This document shows, piece by piece, positions 46,438-58,400 of a DNA stretch of 64,000 nucleotides. How positions within the stretch are numbered: the first letter of the stretch is position 1; each line of letters begins with the position of its first letter. This DNA is from Suillus spraguei (Eukaryota; Basidiomycota; Agaricomycetes; Boletales; Suillaceae), in NCBI GenBank assembly GCA_016800925.1, contig JABCPU010000010.1:1-64000 (forward strand). The letters run 5' to 3'. The notes beneath the pieces are model-generated. The model had not been told where the DNA came from and searched no databases. It worked only from the letters and a program-made list of their open reading frames with translations. A program made the position numbers and the translations under genes.

Positions 46438-49400
46438 TTAATTCTGCGGCGGCCAGGGAGGTGGTGGTGGGAGCCGCTGTGCCGCAGGACTGCTGGAGTC
46501 GCATGGCCCAACGTTGAATGGTGTGAACGGCCGGATATCGAGCTGTATTCCAGGATTCGTTAATGGGGACCCAACCCCCACAGGCGGATTGTCAATTCCT
46601 ATGCTTATGCTGTCGTAATATCGCACGCGAGCATCCTCCTCCTGAGTCTCCTGAATATACTCGGCTGGCGGACGTGGCATGAGCGGAGGAGGCTGTTGCA
46701 AAGGAATGGCGCTCGATGGTGAAGGGTGGTGAGAGACGAAACCCGACGTAGATGCGGGCACGTTGCCATTGGCCTGCTGATCCTCAGCGGCGTATTTGGC
46801 GCGTAGTTGTGCCTTCTCCTCTGCTGCTGTGAGTGGTCTGAAACCACTCACAGCAGGTGCAACGGGGGGAGACGGGAGGCGCGAGCCATTGACTGCCCGT
46901 GGAGGGGGAGGCTGAGGGGGAGGCTGTGCGAGTGCTGCAGCGTCACGTTCCTCAAACCTCCGCCGTAATAGTTCCTTTTCTGATAGGGCACTAGTTACAG
47001 AAGATTGTGCGGGTGGAGAGTATAATGGGGAAGCGGTGTATGAGGGCGACATATCAGCAGGAGGAGAACTCTGTGCAGCCATAGCGGCCGCATCCTGTGC
47101 CTCTTGGTGCCTTCTCAGCTTCTCCTTTTCATTCAGATACTGTGGCTGGCCATTCTGCCCATCAAAAGGCGGAGGCATATCGGACCCACTTGGCTGTGCG
47201 CCATAGGACACGCTCCGAGAAATGCTGGATGAGGGGTAGAGGGTATCGTAAGCAACGGGTGCTGCTGAAGATGATGAGATTCCCTCGCGAGTCGCGTACT
47301 GAGTGTTCTGGCTCCGATCGACAGCAAGCTTGGCCTCATGGTACCGCTTTAAGGTAGCCTTCTCCTCCTCGGCGGACGGGTAGTGTGGAACGATCTTGGA
47401 GGAAGTTGAAAGAGGGGGCGAGGGCGGGTTGGGAGAGCGCGCAGGGCTAATATTCACGCTCGCATTGGGGCTTGTGTTGCTCGTGGGATTCTTATTCATA
47501 GACGATACCGCGTGCTGGTAGAGGGCGGCACCTGCAGACAGAGCACTGATGCTACGAGAGGGTTTCGAGAGTCCAGGCGAGCCATTAGCATCCGAACTGT
47601 CTCGGCTGTGGCTTGAGGCACCAAGTGCTTGAGTGCGTTTGGCAGTGGCTTGGGCTTTGTCGAACAGACGAACTTTCTCTTCTTCTGCTGTTGGCCAGGC
47701 AGCACCGAACGAAAGAGAACTTTTCAGTTGTGAGGACTATAAAGAAGATTAACGGACAAGATCGGGATGTTAAACAGGATTTACTTACTGTTTCACCGGA
47801 TTGTGGGGCCATGACAGCAATACCCTGGACTTGCTCAACCTTAGCCCTTGCACTCTCATACAGCTTCTTCTTTTCTTCCTCAGCAGATAGCCACGAACGT
47901 TGACCCCTCATCGGCGGCGTCGTCGGCTGTTGTCTGCTAGCTATCTGTGCTTGTTCCACAGCCTCTCGTAGCTCTGCATCCCGATCACTGATATTAGTGA
48001 TTGTGAGACGGTTTTGCGTCCCAACACCAGCAGCCGAGCCACGTCGTCTGCGGCCCGAGCCACCGACGGGCGCACGACGGTGGAACTGTATTCCTGAATA
48101 CTACCCATGGGAATTTGCGCCGACGAGCCGTAGCCTGGGTTGTCTATTGTACCTGGCACACGCGACTGATGATTCTGGAGAGCGCCGACCTCATCCACTT
48201 CAAGATCGTCGTGCTGGTTATCGCCATTCCGTGCGCTGGGCGTAGTATTGTACTTGATGGATGAGGCCAGAGGTGTCAAAGGTGTGCGTCCATCTTGAGC
48301 AAAGGAGTTGTAGTCAGAAATCTGCGAGTTGCCGGTGAGAGGGCGAGGCGGGGCCGTGGATACAGTGCTTGATGGGGTCATACAAAGGCTGGGAGCGATA
48401 CCAATACGCCTGGATAGTTTTTAGTATAGATTAGTCGTAACAGTGAGTAGCGCATACCTAACAGCTTCCTCGGACACGCTCCTGTATTTCAGTTAGATAT
48501 ATACCACAAAACATGAACTGAAGTCCTCACCTTGGCCAATTCGAGACGATAACAGGAAGGTCAATAGTAATTGCTTGCATCGAACCAAACCACGCTTTGA
48601 CTCCGATTGTATATGTTATGTCAATGTGCCTCGCAGCATTGAGCGTGGTAGTGGTGTGTGTGTTTGGAATCAAACACCCGACTTCCGCCTTGTGCTGCAT
48701 GCCACCAAACAACGTGACGCTGAGAGGTACCTTTTGCTCGCCAATCAGCGCAGTTTTGACCTGCGGGCCATTGCGCTTGCCAGTCTGGCCAACCTGAGTA
48801 CTAGCACGAAATTCGGTTGTTTCCTTGAGAAAAAATTCGAATCCACGGAGGACAACAGGATGCACTGAGTCGGATTTGAGGATAGCCATAACAGACACAC
48901 GGTCGCCTGGTCCAAAGCATGTTCGTTGGCGCTCCACTGTAAGATTTACGCCATCGTGGTTGACGCTGCGTGATTCTGCTTGTGCGTATACAGGCCACGT
49001 CGAGTGGAGTTCGTGCTTGTCAATAATGATAGTAGTGGCTTGTGATGTTACAACGGTTTTACGGCGGCGGAAGAAACCTCTGCAGATGGCAAGTCAACTC
49101 ACGCGACTCAAAGTCTGACTGAAAGACCCACTTCTTCCCAAGAGTACATACAGTCGCAACTAGCTCATAGCGGATGCCAGCTATGCAAATAGACACCATC
49201 AGATAACAAAAACTGTGTTTGCGCAGCCACTCACCGCCTCTTTCAAGAGCGATACTTGGCGGAATCGACTCGGGTATACGGATGTGGAATGCAAGGTCTT
49301 GCTGTCGCTAGCTCTCAGCCCCGGACATATTTATACAGGGATGGCTGGACCACTCACTGAATACAGTAACTCGTATTCTTCGTTCGACTCCCATAGATTT

Positions 49401-49858
49401 ATCGGACTTGAGCCAACAAAGTCGAAGTAGGAGTTCGTCTGACCACCGCCAGGGAGTGTCTCAATCTTCTTGAGCTCGACACGGACCCATTTTGCTTTGA
49501 CGCCCTGAGGTCCCACGCGCACTTCGACGGCCTGACAGATATGAGAAGCCAATTCAATTTGTTTTGTAGAGGGACCACGTACACCTTTAACTGCTGCTTG
49601 AGGACGATCTCTCGCGGCCGGTGGTATGCCGGGATAGCCTAAGAGTATTGTGTCATAAAAAGGTTCAAGCTTAAGAGTTTTTGCACTGACCAACGACAAA
49701 ATCGACATTTGGGGGTGGCTGAAGTGCACTGAAAATACTTGTTGAGTACCGGTATTAGCAGGAATCGGAGGATTCACATCTTCACTTGCGACATTCCTCA
49801 AAGAATATGATATCCAACGCAAGAGAGAGAAACGAGTGGAAGGGGAGGCGCCGCGTGC
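46438..49858 (-). CDS. Arrestin-related protein (ART-like trafficking adaptor)
   Basis: The N-terminal arrestin region is spread over short exons: FVVGYPGIPPAARDRPQAAV, VEVRVGPQGVKAKWVRVELK, NSYFDFVGSSPINLW, FHIRIPESIPPSIALERG, GIRYELVAT. The C-terminal arrestin half follows: LTVERQRTCFGPGDRVSVMA, FEFFLKETTEF, HIDITYTIGVKAWFGSMQ. Then comes a Ser/Pro-rich disordered tail. In the tail the block (A/E)EEEK-x2-L is repeated six times, at about 47887, 47690, 47380, 47125, 46980 and 46820. I did not resolve the first exon (the arrestin frame begins after an acceptor near 49734) or one junction near 48090. Fungal arrestins recruit Rsp5-type ubiquitin ligases to plasma-membrane transporters. That role here is inference. 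Confidence 0.8.
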
Positions 49859-50130
49859 CTAGCTAGTTCAAGTCACTTTTTACGCACAACTGCAAGCAGA
49901 TTTATCAGAGCTGACGACTGCTAGGCGCCGAAATGCACAGCCTACTCTTCACACAACCTTGACATAAACCTATACATGATCCGCCAATACCATCAATTCC
50001 CTGACCCCATTAATAAAATCAACAACTTCATAATGATGGGGCTAAAAGACAAAGAGATATAATGATAAACGGATACTACAATTAGCATGCAGGAAAAACA
50101 ACAAGAATAGCGCAGACGCTGAAAGCTGGA

Positions 50131-52251
50131 TCAAAATTTGAATTCCTTGCCCTTCTTTGAATCCCGCTCGCGATCCATTTTTTGCTTTTTCTTCGCCATT
50201 TCTTTTGCTACCATATCTGAGAAGTCTTCTCTTGATCCGGCCACTCCTGCTGAACCTCGTGAATGTTGCTCGTACTTTCGCCGTAGCTCGTCCTCCGTCA
50301 TGCCTTCCATCTCGCCTGCATCAATAGAAATGTCGATACCATTTGCCTTACGCTGTAACAGCAATCAATCTCCTTGTTGAAAATTTAAAAAACTATTTTG
50401 ACATACCTTTGTTCCCCGCTCCTCTCCAAGCACAGGAAGGTTTTGCGGATTAGTAACTTGACTGACGTCATACCCACGCTCACTTCCCATGAGCCCGCGC
50501 ACGGAGGTTTGTTTTTCCGGTACAACCTGATACAGTGACCGCGGTCCACTCTCTGAGGCATCTGATGGATGTCTAGACGACGTCTTTCGCAGCTCCAAGA
50601 AGTCGGGTGTTTCAAGTCCCCCAGCAACGGTAGAGACAACGCTGGCCATGCCAGATGGCGTTTCCAGGCCGGAAGGTGTTTGAAGGCCGTCAGCTGGTGC
50701 TCCTTCAGTAGCTTCATCCTCGTCCTCATCTTCTGATTCTTCCTCCTCGTCCTCTTCCTCCTCTGTAGGTTCTCTCAACATTTACGACAATACGGGTAAT
50801 AGAAATGCACTTGCCTTCCTCCGGCTCTAGCTCTCCCCACGTATTCTTGTCAACTGGCTCACCAATCTGTGAAGCATAACATAAGAGAAAGGAATTTGAT
50901 GAAAACTTCTTCACGTACGTTCGTATCAGTGACTTTCGGCAACACACCAAACACATCGCCATATAGAGGACGATTGTACTCGTCCAACGGTGGCTTACCC
51001 CATCCACCGGGATGGAAACCCCATTGAGCACTTAAAATATGAATATGATCAGTGATTTCGAGCTCGTCGAAATGTACTACACTCACCCTTCGGGTATGGG
51101 CGCATTGAGACCAGGAATCCGTAAAGTCGGATAGCTCGGTGGAGGGCCGAATCTTTGCATGCTAATTAACCATGGTGGAGGTGCAAGTGGCGGAATCGAT
51201 AGCGCTTCAACAAGCTCTGGCGATAAATCCCCGGGTCGTTTCTCTTTCAGTGACGTTTCAAACTCCTTCCCCTCATAGTACCTGACAAGTAAAATAATAA
51301 GCTAAAGTGGAATGAAAGGAACCAAACGTTTTACATTTCGCCAAAGCCAGTGACCACTGGCTTTGTTGCAAACTTGAAGAAGGCGTCATGTAGCTTTTGA
51401 TAGTCGATGTCAACCTTGCCCATCTTCGGCTGCACTCGCTCACGAGTTTTGGCCTTTAACGACATATTGGCCTCTTTCTCTTTGACTGCGTCTCTCATTG
51501 TTGCGATACCCGTATCTGCTATATACGAAGGGAGCTGGAATGGTGGCTTCTCGATACCGCGTTTTCCTTGCAGGTAGTCTCGTTTTGCACTCCAGTGCGC
51601 AGGAACAGGAGCGGTGTTGCGGTAACTCTTGAGATGGAGTAGTAATCTTGGGTCAGCAGCTGAAGGATCCGTCCATTCGACTGCTTCGGGTTTCGCCACT
51701 AGCTGCTTAAGCTCTGCAATCGTCAAACGGGCCATCTTGCGTTGCTTCTTTTTCGAAAGAGGTTTCTTCTCCTCTGCGTCTGAACCAGCGTCTGATTCCA
51801 TATCATCGTCTGAGTAGATAACCTCTCCTTTTGTGGGTTCCGAATCCTTTGCCTAGATATTGCGTGAACTAAGGGAGTGGAGGTAGGTGGCCATTATATG
51901 ACGCACCTCTGTATAATCCTGAGGAGCCTGGAAACGTGCAAAAATGTCGGAGAAAACCACAAGAGCTGGATCTTTGACATCCAGCTGCTCAATCACGTAC
52001 TCGACATTGCCAAATGGCCCATCCTCCTCTTGCTTCACCGTGTCAGAGCTTCCATTGAGTTCCTGCGGTCACAATTCAATTTCATAATTCACTGTTTCGA
52101 ATTCAGACCGAGATGTGAAACGCACAGGTGTCGTTTGAGCGGCAAGGACTTTCTTTTCTTTTGCCTTTGCTCGCCGAAGCTGGTTTTTGGATTTAATGGC
52201 CTTTCCGTTGGCATTGGATTTGGTAGCTATACCATTGACTGCAGTAGGCAT
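50131..52251 (-). CDS. Splicing factor SF3b subunit 2 (SAP145/Cus1)
   Basis: The N-terminus reads MPTAVNGIATKSNANGKAIK followed by a basic KNQLRRAKAKEKK. The conserved DUF382 block follows: ARLTIAELKQLVAKPEAVEW, LLHLKSYRNTAPVPAHWSAK, QGKRGIEKPPFQLPSYIADT, then YYEGKEFETSLKEKRPGDLS and the PSP domain (LVEALSIPPLAPPPWLISMQ, RFGPPPSYPTLRIPGLNAPI). Next come WGFHPGGWGKPPLDEYNRPL, a Glu-rich acidic run (about 50690-50760), and the tail RKYEQHSRGSAGVAG and FKF. SF3b binds the branch site in the U2 snRNP. Introns of about 45-60 nt separate the exons. The first intron, near 52030-52130, is short and I could not settle its borders. Confidence 0.92.
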
Positions 52252-52905
52252 TCTGCACGATTTCTCGAATGCACTTGAGAATTAAGGGATAACAAAAGGA
52301 CCTTTGAAAGGACCTCAACGCTTCGAGCCTCGGCTATAAACTTGGAGACTTGTCGTCGGAGGTTGGGTCGAAGACACGAGTCAATAATTAGGTAATTTGT
52401 TGGAAGGGGGTCGTTTAATAGCAGTGGGGGTCGCTGTCCACTTCTAAATAGATACAGTAGTACTTTACTTAACGTTCAATCATATTCATCCTAGACTCAT
52501 CTGGATAGCCCTGCCAGGGCCTATCATCTGCCCTCATTGACTATAGGTTGACTGGGTCTAGTCCTGACCTCTACTTTGTTGTCGTAGGTAAGCCAAGTAT
52601 AATCATGAAGATAAGTAATTATTCATCCATTAATAATAATTCTGTTAAAATCCAACTTGCAGGATCAAGTTCTGTCATTTATCGACAAACCGCAGTTCAA
52701 ATACGTGAGCAACGCCGTGTCAAACGAACTCTTCGCGGCCGCCCGTCAAACTTCTGACGCATATTGGATTATGAGCGCCGTCCAGTTGAATACTAGCTTA
52801 AATGTAACGTAAGCCGATCGGTCATAACCGGCTATTCAGAACACACTATTTATACACTCACCTCATTCCCTTGTAATAATCATAATCCTCGACCTCATCT
52901 TAACC
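52252..52905. promoter_or_regulatory. Bidirectional promoter region
   Basis: The SF3b gene (minus) and the enoyl-CoA hydratase gene (plus) diverge from this 650-bp stretch. It contains AT-rich blocks (52610-52650, ttattcatccattaataata) but no clear gene. Both promoters must lie here. Confidence 0.5.
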
Positions 52906-54223
52906 ATGCCTGCAAGTAAAATCTCGGTGAATGTTTCTCAGGGCATCGCCACCATAACCTTGAACGAACCTCACCGTCTGAATGCGCTGACACAAGAAGG
53001 TTTGGGATGTGTTTCAGGAGCAAACTACATTGGCTAAGCAGCTATTTGCCTGCAGACTATGACGAATTTGCCAACTCTTTACGCGCCATAGATAAAAGAG
53101 AAGATGTAGTAGCAACTGTATGGCAAGGCAAGCCAATTTTCAAATTTATGGCAGTAGTTTCTTGCACCAACTTATCTTCACACAGCAAATGGAAAGTGGT
53201 TTTGTACGTAAGTCTGCAGTCCACAGTGCAAGCGTTTTGTGACTTACAGTACGTTGTTTCGGAAAGTGGAACGGACGTGAAGCGAACGCGCACGAGCCCT
53301 GAGGTTCCGAATACTCCGACTCAACGCTCGATGAGGGATTACCTCCTCAATGGAGTAGTGGCTGCGAACACAGATTGCACACATGCAGTACGTTGCAATA
53401 CTTACCTTTCCACAGTGTTTTCGGCTAATTATTCCTATGAAAGCTCTATAGTCACAGCAAAGTTCTTGTTGCAGCACTAAATGGTCCGGTGATGGGTACG
53501 CAACTTCCTTTCCAAATGTCTCGCAAACAGATCAAGTGATGGCCTTAAGGGTAGGTATAGCAGCTGGTACGTTCATCAAAGATTTTATATGCGCCATCTT
53601 TAATAGGTACCGTAGCTTTCCTTGGCAATTTTGACTTCATATACGCCGTACCAGAAGCTTGGTTGAATGTTGGCTTCCCATTCCTAGGTACGCGTGTTTG
53701 ATTGTTTTATTTGATATACACTGAAGACTTGTACCTTCCTAGGTATTGCAGTAGAAGGAGGAGCTAGTGTTTCATTCGTCAACCGCAGTAAGTGAATTTA
53801 TCGTCGTAGTATGCCTTTACTCATGATGCCGTTAAGTGGGAATCGCAAAGGCAAACGAGGTGCTAATTTTCAACAAGAAAATTAGTGCATCAGAGATGCT
53901 TGAATGTGGATTTGTCAAGTGTGTTCCCGCATTAAATTCTTTCTACCACATGCTGATAATGACTTAGCAAGATTTTTCCATCGAAATCAACAGAAGAATT
54001 CCACTCTGCAGTTCACCGACATCTCAAGAAGGAACTCGAGGATCTAGTGCCTGCCTCTATCTTCGCTATCAAATCCCTTATCAAAGCTGGTTTGAATGAT
54101 AAGAACAACTTCCACGCCGTGAATCTGCGAGAGAGTTATGCCCAAGCGGACAGATTTAGTAGTGGAATACCTGCTGAGCGCTTTAGCAAAATTGCTAAGA
54201 AAGAAATCAAGCATAAACTGTGA
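52906..54223 (+). CDS. Enoyl-CoA hydratase/isomerase family protein
   Basis: Exons can be joined from MPASKISVNVSQGIATITLN to the stop at 54221-54223. Conserved blocks are NALTQEDYDEFANSLRAIDK, ATVWQANGKWFCTGTDVKRT, KVLVAALNGPVMG, AVPEAWLNVGFPFLG, EGGASVSFVNRVGIAKANEV and FVNKIFPSKSTEEFH. These are the crotonase fold of the peroxisomal delta3,delta2-enoyl-CoA isomerase type. They bind acyl-CoA in an oxyanion hole (GTDV and NGPVMG regions). One intron near 53121-53187 would be GC-AG (aag/gcaagcc...acacag). A 12-nt exon (53555-53566) links MG to AFLGNF. The C-terminus IKHKL is a weak PTS1-like end. Fatty acid beta-oxidation is inferred. Confidence 0.78.
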
Positions 54224-54419
54224 CCTATGTATGCATATCTCTCCATATCTTTGGTTTGTTTAGTATTGACCGGTGCCATCTGACCAGTGACCACGTGTAT
54301 ACCTGGCTATTTTTAGTCGCTTACCTGCAACAGGAACGGAGTGATTTGTATTAAGAAGATGTAATATATTCGCATATTTTCTCTCATCTTTTGCAGCTAT
54401 TCCCGTCCTTGAGACTATC
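54224..54419. promoter_or_regulatory. Intergenic promoter of the permease gene
   Basis: Only 196 bp separate the hydratase stop from the permease ATG. It contains the AT-rich stretch aatatattcgcatattttctc at its 3' part. The permease promoter must lie within or overlap the upstream gene. Confidence 0.35.
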
Positions 54420-56538
54420 ATGACCAGCAGCCGCCTAAGTGGGTCCGCTATTGAGCACGTAGACGAGAAGTTTTATAATGCGGAGGATCTACAAGACCCA
54501 CATGAGAGCACTCTGCACCGTGGGCTCAAGGCCCGCCAAATGTCTATGATAGCAGTTGGTCGCCCGCTTTTCAGTTATCTACCCTACTAATCAAGACGCA
54601 GCTAGGTGGGACTATCGGCACAGGTTTGATCATGAGCTCCGGAACTGCGTTGGTCCATGGTGGTCCCCTCGGTCTCTGTCTTGGTTTCCTGTTCGTCGGC
54701 CTCATCTGTTTTCTGACTCTTGCAGCCCTAGGGGAGATGACTGCGTATCTTCCACATAAGAAGGGTTTTGCTGGGTACGCAACCCGTTTTGTGGACCCAG
54801 CCCTTGGTTTCGCGCTAGGCTGGATATATCTATCAAGTACCTCATTGCTCCTGCGAGTAACATCAATGCAGCTGGTATTGTGATGCAATATTGGACGCTC
54901 TCGGTGCCTATCGAGGTCTGGGCAGGTACGAATGCTACACAACGCATTGACTTGAATCTTATTCTAGTGGACTTGTAGCATTGTACATCGTCTTGGGTGA
55001 GTTGAACCATCATCTTCTCGAGCTGTCTATTAATATCGTTAGTTGTTATCATGAACTTGCTTGGTATACAATTTTTTGGAGAGTTAGAGTTTTGGATGAG
55101 CGGCCTGAAGGTCATATCCCTGATGGGCTTGACTCTTCTTGGCATTATCATCGATCTGGGAGGAAAATCAAAACATGATCGCATTGGATTCCGATACTGG
55201 CGGCAACCAAACGGACCCATGGGCAGCTACCTCGTCGACCAGGTACACAATGAGCAATTCGCGGTCTTCCTTGGATTCTGGAGCACGTTGACCACTGCAT
55301 TGTTTGCATACATTGGCAGCGAATTGGTTGCGGTGACAGCTGGAGAGGCACAGAACCTGAGGAAAACGATTCCCAGAGCTATCAAGTCGACGTTCATTCG
55401 TATCTTCGTGTTCTATATCGGATGTGTGTTTGCGATTAGCCTTATCGTCCCTAGCACCAGCACTGTACGTAATCCTATGTGGAGACAACTGACCAGTGTT
55501 TTCAATCTGACTACTTCTAGCAACTGTTGGTCGCCAATAGCTCGCGTGCAGGGGCAGCAGCGTCACCCTTCGTTGTCGGTGAGTCATCGTACGTCATTTG
55601 CGGGTCTCCTGATCCGTCGAACCAAAATTTTCGTTCCGTTCAGGGGTGACGCTGGTCGGAATCAAAGGGCTCAACCATGTCATTAATGCGATGATTCTGC
55701 TATTTACCATCAGTGCTGCCAATAGTGATCTATACATAGCGTCCCGGACACTCTACGGTCTCGCGATAGAACGAAAGGCGCCCAAGATATTCACGAAAGT
55801 AAATAAAAGAGGTGTTCCTTGGGTGTCTCTGCTCGTAGTCTCGTTATTCACTTGCTTAACGTTCCTGAACGCAAGTACTTCAAGCTCTACAGGTGAGTTC
55901 TATCTAGCCAGCGACCTCACATTAATTCATACTGGCACCAGTGTTCGCATATGGGGTTAATCTCCTTTCTGCGTTTGGGGCCATCACCTGGATGACAATC
56001 GCTTATAGTCATATGTGAGAAGCCATGACTCTTCTGTCACCATCACATGAATAGGTGTAGATGCTTTATGCAAGCGCTTAAGGCTCAAGGCATCTCGCGC
56101 GACGATCTGCCATATAAAGGACCGGGTCAACCGCTGGGGTCTTGGTTCGTTCTGGTTTCAACTGGAATAATTCTACTCTTCAAAGGTGGCCTGACGCATT
56201 CGGTTACATTGAAGTAAAGCTAACGTGATAACGTTCTGCAGGGTTCAATACTTTCCTGCCTTTCACACCTGGACTGTTTATCACGTGAGTGTATTCACAT
56301 TCAGAATCTCAGGGTTCTACACAACCCTTGATATAGGTCGTACCTCCCAGTACCGTTGTTTTTCATATTCTGGCTTGGATATAAACTTGGTTACCGTACC
56401 CGGGTTATACCATCGTCCAAGGTCGATCTCATTACAGGCAAACGGGAGATCGACGAGGAGGAGGAGCAATTTATATTGAGGGAAAAGGCGGGAGGGCGTA
56501 AGCTGTCGATATGGCAGAGACTTGCGGATATGTTGTGA
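54420..56538 (+). CDS. Amino acid permease (AAT family), possible frameshift
   Basis: Exons join from MTSSRLSGSAIEHVDEKFYN. The YAT-type start HRGLKARQMSMIALGGTIGT (first exon plus one intron of about 45 nt) and GLIMSSGTALVHGGPLGL give TM1. Then LAALGEMTAYLPHKKG follows, with the AAT-typical Glu. TM segments continue with GELEFWMSGLKVISLMGLTL, AVFLGFWSTLTTALFAYIGS, ELVAVTAGEAQNLRKTIPRA, LLFTISAANSDLYIASRTLY and FFIFWLGYKLGYRTRVIP. In the sequence after LGFALGW the frame needs one extra base for KYLIAPASNINAAGIVMQYW to read through, near 54832-54837. I see no intron there, so either the gene is inactive or the assembly has an error. The C-terminus is charged and ends at 56538. Confidence 0.75.
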
Positions 56539-57540
56539 GCATAGGCTATCCGTTTGTGTTCAGTGATCGGTGTTTCATAACAACCAGCTGCGTTTAGTAG
56601 TATTCACCTACATTCGTGTAAACTTGCTCCGCGGCGATGCAATTCAGGGTGTCCCTCGCATAATGGCAGATAACAACCTATTTGGTCCTGCGCGGGCTGG
56701 CTAATTTCCTGAAGGTGTCAGATCTGTTATGACATAGCGGAAAGGCCCGATGCAGATTCAGTATCATTGGGAAAGTTCATCACCAACGTTATCTCATCGC
56801 ATCACGGCGCCTGATGTCATGTCCGCTGTCATCTCATGTACCGTTCGAGCAGGAACTAGACTCTACGTGTGCAGTTGATGGGGAGATAACCAGACTGATG
56901 CTGTGGATAATAGTCGATGAACGTGTGTATCCGGTTTGAGTATCTACGTGCCGCCCCGCAGTATCTACGCCGTGGACGCGTGTAGAAGAAGCGCTACCTG
57001 GTATTAATTCCCGTTCGAACCTTGGCCGTGGGTTGAAACGTTGATCAGTGAGGAACATGATTTCAGGTTCCAATACGCGCGAGGTGCCGTACGGCTGAGA
57101 GATTATCGACTATCGAGTGTGTCCTATGGGGCTAGAACCGTAGCTCCCTCACACGCATCTGCCAATGGTGATGGTGAGTGTACAGTCTTGAAAAGACCGA
57201 TTTAGCGGTATGGGCTAGTCTTAGGCTGCGCACTCTATTAATTTCATTCCCTTTCTTCGTCGCCCGCCGCTCCGAAGCATTGTTTTGACTTCTGCTTCAC
57301 ACAAGCCTGTCGTTACATTTTTGGTTGCAAAAAAGCGGGTTGCGTGAGTGATTACGGAGTGCAGTCGATTTGCCTGCCCGTCAGTGCGGGGAAACATTGT
57401 CGGAAAGTGACACGCTGCAGATATGAATGGACTCAAGTGCCTGGTGTACCAAATAAGATGGCATTATATAATTATAGACTTGTAGTTATTTGTTCCCCTG
57501 AACGACAAATCCGTCCAAGTTCAAAATAATAAATTGAATT
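56539..57540. other. No gene recognised
   Basis: The region past the permease has only short frames (57221-57436 minus and 57344-57529 plus are overlapping). I see no recognisable domain or repeat. Confidence 0.4.
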
Positions 57541-58400
57541 CGGAGTAGTACATACAGAGTGCGTAAAGGTAATTCGTTGTGAGGAGTGATACAGATGCGA
57601 TTATAGATAACAAGATCGAGACGATTACGAAAACAAAGATCCCAACAAGCCACAGTGGAAAAAAATATCAGTGGGGAGCCGAGCTGAATGAAACGACCTG
57701 ATGCGAGGAAATGGACATCAAGTTCTGATACGAGTATTTGAATTAGAGAGGGACACGTCTGTTCCTGTGAAAGTCTCGGGTTGAGGCGCATGCAGATTGA
57801 GTAGGACGGTTGCGTTGTCGTTCGTGTTTAGAACGTCGCGAATGGACTTCTCTGCGAGGGAGCACGTCTACGGAATGGTCAGCTTAGGGATTAATTACAA
57901 ATAGCGCTCCACTAACTCGGCTGTATCCACCTCTCTGAAGGGTTTGCCGTGACACCGCTATGGCATTATGTATGCTATCATACGCGTAACGTCGCCTGAC
58001 AAGCAAGCGAGTGAGATAATGTGAGGTTGGGAAAACAAAGAGTGCTTACAGAACACCTTCGAGTTCGCGACGGGACCGAGGTACAATGAATAGGTCAGAA
58101 CCTGAGAGGTAACGGTTGAATGCTTGATAGGATGCACATCCTGCAACGAGGGTTTCGTTGAATGAGGGATGATCTTGGTCCCAGGTGAACCAATTTTCAC
58201 TGGTACAGAGAGATCAGGACATAATAGAGTTGTAAAAGTAATTGAACATACGTTAAATGGGTGTGAGCCAATGCTTCTGAAGTGTTTGGGGCGAGGAAGC
58301 GATCCATTCAAGGGAGTTATGAAGAAGTGGGGTGGCACAGATGAGCTGTTCGGAAGAACTGCGTTGGGGAAAGGTACAATGGCTCTGTGGTTTATATAAG
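57541..58400 (-). CDS. Uncharacterised multi-exon gene or remnant
   Basis: On the minus strand exon-like pieces read VLPNSSSVPPHFFITPL, ENWFTWDQDHPSFNETLVAG, CASYQAFNRYLSGSDLFIVP and RSRRELEGVL. After an intron of about 60 nt (gtaagc...tgtcag) follows RYAYDSIHNAIAVSRQTLQR and, after another, TCSLAEKSIRDVLNTNDNAT then VLLNLHAPQPETFTGT. The pieces are collinear and the splice-like sites fit, which speaks for a real gene. The first junction is out of phase. I do not know the family. No start codon is certain. Confidence 0.35.

Noticed and set aside
48575..48868. Plus frame opposite the arrestin C-terminal half
   Set aside because: Antisense shadow. The minus strand shows the conserved arrestin blocks.
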